Assembly (NCBI GenBank): GCA_964613385.1
Contig: CAZTGZ010000009.1
Coordinates: forward strand, 19,102-83,101
Direction: 5' to 3'
DNA length: 64,000 nt
Origin: CAZTGZ01 sp964613385
GTDB lineage: Bacteria > Bacteroidota > Bacteroidia > NS11-12g > UBA9320
A program made the position numbers and the translations under genes. The notes beneath the pieces are model-generated. The model saw only the letters and a list, made by a program, of their open reading frames with translations. It was not told where the DNA came from and ran no database searches. Shown here in pieces: positions 6,850-14,885 of the stretch. Each line of letters opens with the position of its first letter. Position 1 is the first letter of the stretch.

Positions 6850-9800
6850 TCAGCTAAGAATTCTCTTGACCAGATTTTTGAATTTAAACATTGAAATATC
6901 GCTGATCCAATACATCACGGGTACAATTACCAGTGTCAGGAAAGTCGCAAACGTCAATCCGAATATAACGGTCCATGCCATAGGCCCCCAGAAATCAGCA
7001 TTATCGCCTCCGCTGTAATATTGAGGATCTAATTCTGTTAACAAGGTGAAGAAATTGATGTTCATACCCATGGCTAATGGAATCAATCCGAGTACGGTTG
7101 TGATTGCAGTAAGTAACACGGGCCGCAATCTCGTTTTACCCGCCTCCATTATTGAATTCAGAATTTCTTCATTAGGTAGCCTTCCGTCTTCCGGAATCCC
7201 CAACTCAGCTCGTTTCCTGGATCTCAATAAATTGGTATAATCAATCAAGACGATGGCATTGTTTACTACGACCCCAGCCAAACTTATAATTCCAATTCCA
7301 CACATCAGGATTACAAATGGCATTTTGAATAAGCCAAAACCGAGAAATACACCGATGGTACTGAATAAAATAGAAAACATAATGATCACAGGTCCAATTA
7401 CAGAGTTGAACTGCGATACAATAATCAAAAAGATTAAACCTATTGCAATCCACAGGGCTCTTACCATAAAATCTGTAGATTGACTTTGTTGCTCTTGTTC
7501 TCCGGTAAATTTGAACTCATATCCCGGCTTCACGGGAGCATTTGCCATCAACTGTTTGTACTGAGCAACTATTTCGTTCGCATTGTATCCGCTCTCCACC
7601 TCTGAGAATATGGTGATAACCCTTTCCATATCTTCTCTTTTCACAGTTCCATACGTGGAATTGAAGTTAATCTCACATACCGCCGTGATGGGTACCTGGG
7701 ATATTTTACCATTGGCCGGATTACGGAAAGTTATTTTGGTATTCAACAAGTTGTTCAGATTATATCGATAATCATTGCTAAACCTCAATTGAATTTTATA
7801 GTCATCCTCCTCATCCTTAAACTTGCTGATTTCTCTTCCCAATAATCCACTCCGTATTTCATAGGCAATCTGTTGCGTGCTCAAACCGAACCTCCTGGCG
7901 GCATCTCTGTTCACAGAAACCTCGAGCATAGGCTTGCCCAATTCAAGGTCTGTTTTTAACTGATCTACTCCAGGAACATTGGCATCTTCCATCATTTTTT
8001 TCAAGGTCTCCACATACGATATCAATTCAAGATAGTCTTTTCCCTTAACCTCGAGATTGATAGGCTTGCCAACCGGTGGCCCCATTTTATCTTTGGAGAT
8101 GGTTATACTGGCCGATGGAAAATCTTTGAGCGCTTTTTTAATGTTACTCATCACCTCATTGGTGGAACGATCTGAAATGTTTACTCTTTGATCGTATTCG
8201 AGAAATGAAACCGTGATCCTGGCTTTATGCGGAGAACTTCCGGTTTGAGGACCTTCATTAGGATCGGCAGTTTTTTCACCAACCTGTGCCAAGGTGGCTT
8301 CAATGATAGCAGAATCCGGAGCAATGGCCTTCTTAACCCGTTCTTCCAACTGTAGCGTTAATTCATTTGTCTTTAATATGTCTGTACCCAATGGAGCTTC
8401 TATAAAAACATTCACCATTTTAGGTTCGTTATCCGGGAAGAAAAGCACTTCCGGTTTACTAGCCNNNNNNNNNNGCCCCAAAAAACATAATGGATGCAAT
8501 CATGAGTATAAAGGTTCCAATAAAAAACCAAACAGGGTTTTTACCTCTCAGAGCAAACCGTATGGTGCGGTAATAGAAGTTTTCTATGCGCGGCATCATT
8601 CGGTTCATAAAAACTTCAGAACCGGGAAGTAAGGTGTATCTGTAAAGTAAAGAGATAATAACTCCGGATATAAGCAATCCTCCCATTAGTTTTGAAACTC
8701 CACTCACATGCAGAAGAATGCCCAAAATGAGCATGATTGCATTCTGAGTGATAAACTTTTTGAGCGTACTTTTCTTTCCATGATCTAAGGTCAGATAATC
8801 TGCAGTGAGCACCGGATTTATAACCAAAGCCACAAAAAGAGAAGCACTTAATACGATGATGAGTGTAATCGGTAAAAATTTCATGAATTCACCCATGAGC
8901 TCCTTCCAGAATAACAGAGGGAGAAAGGCTGCTACCGTCGTAGCTGTTGACGAAATAATAGGCATGGCTACTTCGGCAACTCCATACTTTGATGCAGTTG
9001 TATTGTCCATACCTTCTGACCTAAGTCGGTAAATGTTTTCTACCACCACAATTCCATTATCCACCAGCATCCCAAGAGCCAGGATCAATGAAAACAAAAC
9101 CATCATGTTCAGGGTAGTACCCATGAAATTCAAAATGGCTATTCCCATCAGCATACTTAATGGAATAGCAGAACCAACGAAAAGCGAATTTCTCAGACCG
9201 AGGAAAAATAAAAGAATACCAACAACCAGAATAACACCCATAATAATGCTGTTTTCAAGATTGCTCACCATGGAGATCGTGAATTTGCTTTGATCGTTGG
9301 TTATGATGACACTCAGTTCAGATGGAAATTGCGTTTTTTTCGCTTTTTCTATGATCTTTTTGATTTTGTCAGCAGCATTTAAAAGGTTTTCGCCACTCTT
9401 CTTTTTTACGTCCAGTGCCAATACGGGTTTTCCATTGAGACGGGCAAAAGAAACAGGCTCCTTGGGCCCGAAATGAACCTCGGCAATATCTTTGAGATAT
9501 ACGATGTTCTGAAACTCATGCTTAACAATAACGTTTTCGATATCTTCAACTTTTTTGAATTCTCCGTCTATCCTCAAACTTCTACGGTTAATGCTGCTGC
9601 CTTCAATGATTTGAATATCACCACCAGACATGGATGCATTTTCACCGGTAATGGCAGATTCAATGTCGCGAAAGCTGATTTCCAAAGCTTCCATTTTGAG
9701 CTTGTCAACTGAAATTTCAACTTCATCTTCCTGCAATCCGCTGATGTCCACTTCGGATATCTCAGGTAGGTTTTCTATTTCTTCTTCCAGATACTCAGCA

Positions 9801-10285
9801 TAATGCTTTAACTGTTCATACGGATAATTTCCGGCTATATTGATGTTCATCACCGGAAATTCAGAGAAATCCAATTCCATTACATTTGGATCCCTTGGTA
9901 AGTCTCCGGGTAATTCACTTTTCGCCCGATCTACTGCTTCTTTAACGTCATTCAATGCCTCCGTTGGGTCCACATCCAGTTCGAATTCAGCGATGATGAC
10001 GCTTACATCCTGAACAGAAGTAGATTTCATGGTTTTAACACCTTTAATGGTATTGATTTCCTTTTCAATAGGTCGGGTTACCAAATTCTCCATGTCGATA
10101 GGAGAGTTGCCCGGATAAATTGTATTTACATATATAGTGGGTTGCTTTATTTCAGGAAAACTCTCCTTTGGCATGGACTGATATGCCATCAACCCAATGA
10201 TAAATACTAAAAATGTAAGCACATATACGCTGGTACGGTTATTGACCGCCAGACTGCTCAGCTTGAACTCTTTAAACGTATTCAT
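6850..10285 (-). CDS. RND-family efflux permease (HAE1/AcrB-like), interrupted by a 10-N assembly join
   Basis: This inner-membrane proton antiporter is the pump of a tripartite drug or metabolite efflux system. The N-terminal part (10285 down to 8475) has TM1 (VYVLTFLVFIIGLMAYQ), the porter region and the TM segment LILALGMLVDNGIVVVENI with the proton-relay type aspartate. The C-terminal part (8464 to 6850) resumes at ASKPEVLFFPDNEP and contains the second relay region AGVVVNNAIVLIDYTN. The flanks of the N run are in different frames with 10 N. The contig ends share GGC; merging them gives MFFGASKPEV in frame and about 1140 residues, as expected for the family. So this is one intact gene and not a pseudogene. 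The start overlaps the MFP stop (TAATG). Confidence 0.93.
8465..8474. other. Assembly gap (10 N)
   Basis: The placeholder run lies inside the RND permease. The bases flanking it on the minus strand end in GGGGC and begin with GGC; a 3-nt overlap restores an open frame, so little or no sequence may really be missing. Confidence 0.9.
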
Positions 10286-11415
10286 TAACGGATTTCTTTA
10301 ATGTTGTCTCCAGCAACAACCGATTGATAACCTTCCACAATTATTTGGTCTCCGATTTCCAATCCGCTATTGACCACACTTCTGCCAGCAAACTTTTCAT
10401 TCACCTGTATCTCTGTTTTGGCAACTTTCAATTTGCCTTCCTTATCTTTTTTGGCCGTGAGAATGTAATCTCCATTGCCATCATTACGGATCAGACGAGT
10501 AGGAACACTAATTACATCTGATTTTAAGAAGATGTAAGCAGTAATTATTGCCAGCATATTGGGTTTCAATTCGTTGGCTCCTTTAGAAGGTATGATATAA
10601 ACACTGAAGGTCCGGTTATCCGGGTTGATGTAATTTCCAACCGCATTCACTTTTTCTTTGGCGCGTACATTGATGGATGGATAGTATACTTCAACTTCGC
10701 TACCCGGTTTAATATTCTTCAGATACGACTCGGATACGTCGGCCTTTATTTTAACGGAAGAGGCATCTACCACCCTGGCAACCGGATTACCGGGTCCCAG
10801 AATCTCGCCTTCATTCTTAAAAAGCTGGTCAACAATACCGCTGATAGGTGCACGCAATACAAATTTGCCCAATTGAACCTGAGCAGTCGCCAAACTCTTT
10901 TCAAGAGATTCTTTGCGGTTTTTGGCTTGTAAATACTGCATTTCGGTGCCAATTTGCTGTTTCCACAAGCTTTCTTGCTTTTCAAAGGTTGTTTTGGCCA
11001 GTTCAAGTGCTTTTTGAAGCTCTGCAATTTGACTTCCAACTGTTGATCCATCCAACGTGGCAATCAACTGCCCTTTTTGCACCATTTGTCCGTCTTTCAC
11101 ATGGATGCGTGTGATGGTTCCTCCCATCTCCGCTGAAACAAGTACATTGCGATCGCTGGCTACCAAACCCTGAATTTGAAATGGATTCGAGAGGTTTTTT
11201 CTTTCGACCATTTCAAGTTTTACCGGGGCTCCCAGATCTTCAGTAGCCGTGCTGTCTACGGAATTAATTTCTTTTTCTAAAGCCTCAATTTCCATTTTCA
11301 GGGCGCTGAAAGCTTTCTTTTTCTCGGCCAGGGCTTCTTTTTTTGCCTCCAGGCTGTTGTCTGAACCGCAGCCCATTGCTGCTAAAATCATCAATAAAGG
11401 GAATATCTTTTTCAT
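10285..11415 (-). CDS. RND efflux membrane fusion (periplasmic adaptor) lipoprotein
   Basis: This is the 376-residue adaptor linking the RND pump to the TolC-like channel. It has a lipoprotein signal (MKKIFPLLMILAAMGCG, lipidated C16). A helical coiled-coil stretch rich in Glu/Lys follows (about 24-55), then the barrel-sandwich half-motif GTITRIHVKDGQMVQKGQ, an alpha-hairpin (about 130-180), the second half-motif LRAPISGIVDQL, and a beta-barrel domain. The additional N-terminal coiled coil before the lipoyl domain is seen in some Bacteroidota adaptors. It sits between tolC and the pump gene in one operon: 19 nt from tolC, and a TAATG overlap with the pump. Confidence 0.94.
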   Translation of the reverse strand: MKKIFPLLMILAAMGCGSDNSLEAKKEALAEKKKAFSALKMEIEALEKEINSVDSTATEDLGAPVKLEMVERKNLSNPFQIQGLVASDRNVLVSAEMGGTITRIHVKDGQMVQKGQLIATLDGSTVGSQIAELQKALELAKTTFEKQESLWKQQIGTEMQYLQAKNRKESLEKSLATAQVQLGKFVLRAPISGIVDQLFKNEGEILGPGNPVARVVDASSVKIKADVSESYLKNIKPGSEVEVYYPSINVRAKEKVNAVGNYINPDNRTFSVYIIPSKGANELKPNMLAIITAYIFLKSDVISVPTRLIRNDGNGDYILTAKKDKEGKLKVAKTEIQVNEKFAGRSVVNSGLEIGDQIIVEGYQSVVAGDNIKEIR

Positions 11416-11434
11416 GTTTTTTGGAGAGTTTTTC

Positions 11435-12757
11435 TTATTTTCCTAAAGCTTGATTGAGTTGTGCGCGGGTTAACGCTAATTCATATAATGATTGTATATA
11501 ATTGGTTTGTGCCGTTTTAAGATCGGTTTGTGCAGAAATAACTTCCAGATTCCCCGACATTCCGTTTTCGAGTTTTTTCAAGGTGATGGCAAGTACTTCT
11601 TCGGCTAGTTTTACATTCTGTTTTTGAACTTCCAGATTACTCAACAAAGTATTATATCTGCTTTTATGCTGATTCACTTCCAGACTGACTGCCATTTTCA
11701 AATTGGCCAAATCGTTGTTCGTTTTAAGTATGTCTACACCCACCTTGTCCAACTGAGCCTTGGTATTCATTCCTTTAAAAATGGGGATGCTCATATTTAA
11801 GCCCCATAATGAAGTTCCAAACCAGGGATCAAAGTCCAACTCATCACCATAAAATGCCTGTTGGTAATTGTAAAATGCCGCCAGACTTGGAATCATGCTT
11901 ACTTTATATCGTTTGAGATTCAAATCATTCAACTTTTGTTGAGTCGTGAGAACAGTGTATTCAGGCCTGTTTTTATAGTCTGCGGTTTCATTCAGAATAG
12001 ACAATTCAATTACTGCTAATTGCTCAATTTTGTCTGTAAGCTCAATGCTGTTTTCAATGGGCATTCCCATGGTTAACTTTAAGGCATCTTTACTTAAATC
12101 ATGTTGGTTTTTAAGAGATAATAGTTGTGTTTCCAGATTCATTTTGCTGATTCTCAATCGATCTGCATCAATTTTCTCGGCGAATCCTGTTTTGTAAAGT
12201 GCTTCAGTCTGCTCAAGTGTTTTCTTCACCATTTCCAGGTTGGCCTCTATGAGTTTCATACTTTCAGCACTTAAAAGTACCATTAAGTAGGTTTGAGTAA
12301 CCTGATTCTTTAATTGACTTGCACTGAGAATTTCCAGACTGCTGGCCATTTTAACAAATTCCTGTGCTGCTTTTAACCCCAACAGGTATTGCCCGTCGAA
12401 AATTAACTGACTCACACTGATACCTGCTGTTGTATTAAATTTTTGCCCTACTCTTATCGGAGTTTGTTCTCCGGTTGCGGGGTTAGGGAATACAAATACA
12501 GGCAACTCAAGGTTGTTTTGAAAATTAAAGGATCCACTCACCTGAGGAAGGCCTATGGATGTAGTTTCCAATACCTGTCCTTTGGCATAATCCACATCCA
12601 GCTTCTTATTTTGTAAGTTTGGACTGTGTTCCATGGCATAGGCGATGGCTTGTTCTAAGGTTAAACTGTTTGTACTGCCTTGTGCTTTGCTTTCCGTTTG
12701 GTTAAAAAGCACAAGCGCCATACACAGCATAGTCAAATTGATTTTTATTAACTTCAT
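11435..12757 (-). CDS. TolC-family outer membrane efflux protein
   Basis: The 440-residue outer-membrane channel has a Sec signal peptide ending ESKAQ. It has the two-repeat TolC layout with long coiled helices; the repeat openings LTLEQAIAYAMEHSPNLQ near the N-terminus and the C-terminal VISAQTDLKTAQTNYIQSLYELALTRAQL are characteristic. It would form the exit duct for the RND pump encoded downstream. The ATG overlaps the 3' end of tetR by 4 nt, and the adaptor gene follows after 19 nt, so the tetR-tolC-MFP-RND set is one operon. Confidence 0.94.
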   Translation of the reverse strand: MKLIKINLTMLCMALVLFNQTESKAQGSTNSLTLEQAIAYAMEHSPNLQNKKLDVDYAKGQVLETTSIGLPQVSGSFNFQNNLELPVFVFPNPATGEQTPIRVGQKFNTTAGISVSQLIFDGQYLLGLKAAQEFVKMASSLEILSASQLKNQVTQTYLMVLLSAESMKLIEANLEMVKKTLEQTEALYKTGFAEKIDADRLRISKMNLETQLLSLKNQHDLSKDALKLTMGMPIENSIELTDKIEQLAVIELSILNETADYKNRPEYTVLTTQQKLNDLNLKRYKVSMIPSLAAFYNYQQAFYGDELDFDPWFGTSLWGLNMSIPIFKGMNTKAQLDKVGVDILKTNNDLANLKMAVSLEVNQHKSRYNTLLSNLEVQKQNVKLAEEVLAITLKKLENGMSGNLEVISAQTDLKTAQTNYIQSLYELALTRAQLNQALGK

Positions 12758-13371
12758 GAGGGAAGATTTGTTATGATATTTTTATGGTTACTCAGGTATT
12801 CCAAACCTTTTTCACTGCAAATGGCATGCAGGTGATACAGGATCATTTCGCGAATGGCATCCCCAAAATTGTATTCTACATTTGAATAATCGATTTTTAC
12901 CACAGATTCGGTTAAGTCGAGATATATTCTGGAGATGATCTCCGGATGTAAATCCTGTCGGTAATAACCCTGTTCAATTCCATTGGTAATGTTCGATTTA
13001 ACAGCATGGTACACCACATTGGAACGGTAATTCAGAAACAATTCCCAACTTCTTGGAAAGTATTTCCTTAAATCAAATATGAGCGACGGGTGCATCGACT
13101 TAAAGTTGGCTGCGATGTTTTTTCCGATGATCAACATTTGATTTATCGGATTTGGCTGCGAATTTAATATGAATTGACAGTTTGTCTGATCTTTTTCAAA
13201 GTGCTGTTGGATAACGTTAAAAACCAATTCTTTTTTGTCTTTTACATATTGATAAATGGTCTTTTTGCTCATACCCATGTGCCTGGCCACATCATCCATA
13301 CTCACACTCTTCAGCCCCTTTTGCATAAAAAGCCTTTCGGATTCTTCCAATAATTTTTGCCTCACATCCAT
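12754..13371 (-). CDS. TetR-family transcriptional regulator of the efflux operon
   Basis: The 205-residue protein has the N-terminal TetR DNA-binding domain: MDVRQKLLEESERLFMQKGL followed by the helix-turn-helix VSMDDVARHMGMSKKTIYQYVKDKKEL (about residues 22-50). The all-helical C-terminal domain would bind the inducer and dimerise. It is the first gene of the tolC-MFP-RND operon and overlaps tolC by 4 nt. A consensus -7 box (TACTTTTG) lies 9 nt before the ATG, and a 9-bp inverted repeat at 13405-13434 overlaps the -33 region, an arrangement expected for autorepression relieved by a pump substrate. The ligand cannot be inferred. Confidence 0.93.
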   Translation of the reverse strand: MDVRQKLLEESERLFMQKGLKSVSMDDVARHMGMSKKTIYQYVKDKKELVFNVIQQHFEKDQTNCQFILNSQPNPINQMLIIGKNIAANFKSMHPSLIFDLRKYFPRSWELFLNYRSNVVYHAVKSNITNGIEQGYYRQDLHPEIISRIYLDLTESVVKIDYSNVEYNFGDAIREMILYHLHAICSEKGLEYLSNHKNIITNLPS

Positions 13372-13380
13372 TTACGGCCG

Positions 13381-13388
13381 CAAAAGTA
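13381..13388 (-). promoter_or_regulatory. -7 promoter box of the tetR-tolC-MFP-RND operon
   Basis: Minus-strand TACTTTTG is an exact TAnnTTTG match, 9 nt before the tetR ATG. The -33 position (about 13408-13411, read GTTT) falls inside the inverted repeat at 13405-13434. Confidence 0.65.
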
Positions 13389-13404
13389 ATAAATGTAATG
13401 ACAT

Positions 13405-13434
13405 TGGAAACTATGGAAATGAATTTAGTTTCCA
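13405..13434. promoter_or_regulatory. Palindromic candidate operator for the TetR regulator
   Basis: Perfect 9-bp arms TGGAAACTA (13405-13413) and TAGTTTCCA (13426-13434) are separated by 12 nt. The repeat lies in the 83-bp divergent intergenic region between tetR and the uridine kinase gene and covers the -33 position of the tetR promoter. Position and symmetry fit a TetR-type operator that could also affect the divergent gene. Confidence 0.6.
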
Positions 13435-13454
13435 CGGTTTAGTGCTTTTTTTCG

Positions 13455-14111
13455 ATGAACGTGCTCGTAATTTTGTGCCCTTTGAAAAATTCTGCTCATC
13501 GTCCTTATTTGGTTGGAATTTCCGGAGGTAGTGCTTCCGGGAAAACTACATTTATTCATCGGCTCAGCGAAGTTTTTGAACGCACTGAATTAACCGTAAT
13601 TTCTCAGGATCATTATTATAGGCCCTTAAGCGAACAACAAATGGACGAGAACGGACATGTGAATTTCGATTTGCCGGAAGCCATTGACTTTAAAAGAATG
13701 CTGAAGGATTTGAGAATGCTGATGAAAGGGCAAAGTGTTGATTTAGTCGAATACACTTTTAACAATCCGGATAAATTTCCAAAAACATTCCGTTGGCATT
13801 CAACGCCGATTATTATTATAGAAGGGCTTTTCATTTTTCATTATAGGAAACTTGCTTCTCTGTTCGACCTGAAGTTGTTCATTGATGCCGAGGATAGCAT
13901 AAAACTGAATCGTAGATTAGAAAGAGATTTCCTCGAGAGAGCCATGACCAAAGAGCAGATATTGTATCAATGGGAAAATCATGTGCAACCTGCTTTCGAA
14001 AAATATTTACTTCCTTATCAAAATGAAGTAGACATGGTGATTATGAACAATACGCATTTCGAGCGCAGTTTTAATATTATTGTGGATCATTTCAAACAGA
14101 TTTTAATATGA
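13455..14111 (+). CDS. udk: Uridine kinase
   Basis: This cytoplasmic enzyme phosphorylates uridine/cytidine in pyrimidine salvage. The 218-residue frame has the P-loop GISGGSASGKTT (residues 21-32), SQDHYYRPL (substrate-binding Asp/Tyr region), FDLPEAID, and IIIEGLFIF, the typical Walker B-like stretch of uridine kinases. The start is uncertain. The ATG at 13455 lies upstream of a TAATTTTG -7 box (13468-13475), and an in-frame TTG at 13482 is 6 nt after it, giving a product that starts KNSAHRPYLVGISGG, closer to family N-termini. It overlaps the KtrA-like gene by 4 nt (ATGA). Confidence 0.92.
   Translation: MNVLVILCPLKNSAHRPYLVGISGGSASGKTTFIHRLSEVFERTELTVISQDHYYRPLSEQQMDENGHVNFDLPEAIDFKRMLKDLRMLMKGQSVDLVEYTFNNPDKFPKTFRWHSTPIIIIEGLFIFHYRKLASLFDLKLFIDAEDSIKLNRRLERDFLERAMTKEQILYQWENHVQPAFEKYLLPYQNEVDMVIMNNTHFERSFNIIVDHFKQILI
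13468..13475 (+). promoter_or_regulatory. -7 promoter box for udk (internal to the longest frame)
   Basis: TAATTTTG is an exact match to TAnnTTTG. It is 6 nt before the in-frame TTG at 13482, suggesting near-leaderless transcription from that start. The -33 element is not convincing. Confidence 0.4.
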
Positions 14112-14803
14112 TGAATTACAGATTTGCGGTTATCGGCCTCGGAAGGTTCGGAAGCCGCATAGCCAGAACATTGTCCAACAGAGGTGCTGAAGTTTTGGCG
14201 ATAGATAATGATGAAGGCCATGTTGATCTGTTAAGAGATGATGTGGCAACACCAATTGTCATGGATAGCACGGATCTCAAAGCGCTCAAATCGCAACGTT
14301 TGGATACCATGGATGCGGTAGTGGTAGCCATAGGAGAAAATTTTGAGGCGCTTTTGCTCACGGTAACCCATCTGATGGATTTAAAGATTAAGCGAATCAT
14401 TGCAAGAGCGAGTACCGATCATCAGAGAAAAATCCTGGAAAAACTGGGAGTTCTCGAGATTCTATCTCCGGAAGACGAAGTTGGCACGCTGGTAGCAGAG
14501 CGATTGGTGCACCCAAGCATTCAAACATTTTTGCAGTTGAGTGATGATTATGAAATTTCAGAAATAAAGCCACCCAGAAAAATAGTCAACCTCAATGTTT
14601 CGGAAATAAGTTTTCGCGAAAAATATGAATTGAGTTTAATCTCCCTGAAAAGAGACTTTGAAGTAGAAAAAGATGGTCAGCAAGTTTTCGAAAAGCACTT
14701 ACTCGGTGTACCTAAACACAATACCATCATTTATGAGTCCGACACCATCATCATTTTTGGCAAGAGTGCGGATATTGAACGGTTTATTGATGTGAACCGT
14801 TAA
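14108..14803 (+). CDS. ktrA: TrkA/KtrA-family potassium transport regulatory subunit
   Basis: The 231-residue protein has an N-terminal RCK/TrkA-N Rossmann domain: GLGRFGSRIA with the GxGxxG glycines at G10, G12 and G15, and an acidic residue at the end of strand 2 (AIDND). A C-terminal RCK_C domain starts near residue 145. KtrA rings bind ATP/ADP or NAD(H) on the cytoplasmic face and gate the KtrB/TrkH channel. No channel gene lies in the window, so the partner is elsewhere. The start overlaps the udk stop by 4 nt, giving a two-gene unit; a functional link to nucleoside salvage is not evident. Confidence 0.92.
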   Translation: MMNYRFAVIGLGRFGSRIARTLSNRGAEVLAIDNDEGHVDLLRDDVATPIVMDSTDLKALKSQRLDTMDAVVVAIGENFEALLLTVTHLMDLKIKRIIARASTDHQRKILEKLGVLEILSPEDEVGTLVAERLVHPSIQTFLQLSDDYEISEIKPPRKIVNLNVSEISFREKYELSLISLKRDFEVEKDGQQVFEKHLLGVPKHNTIIYESDTIIIFGKSADIERFIDVNR

Positions 14804-14824
14804 ATTATTAAACGTGCCTATTCA

Positions 14825-14855
14825 TTTGATGTTTTCCAATTTACGTGTACTTTTG
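14825..14855 (+). promoter_or_regulatory. Promoter of secDF
   Basis: TTTG (14825-14828), 19-nt spacer, TACTTTTG (14848-14855): both elements match the Bacteroidota vegetative promoter consensus exactly. The secDF ATG is 30 nt downstream. Confidence 0.8.
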
Positions 14856-14885
14856 CGGACTTTCCAAAATAATAAGTAATCGATA

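Noticed and set aside
8465..8474. RND gene as a pseudogene
   Set aside because: The frame change coincides exactly with the N run and is explained by gap length.
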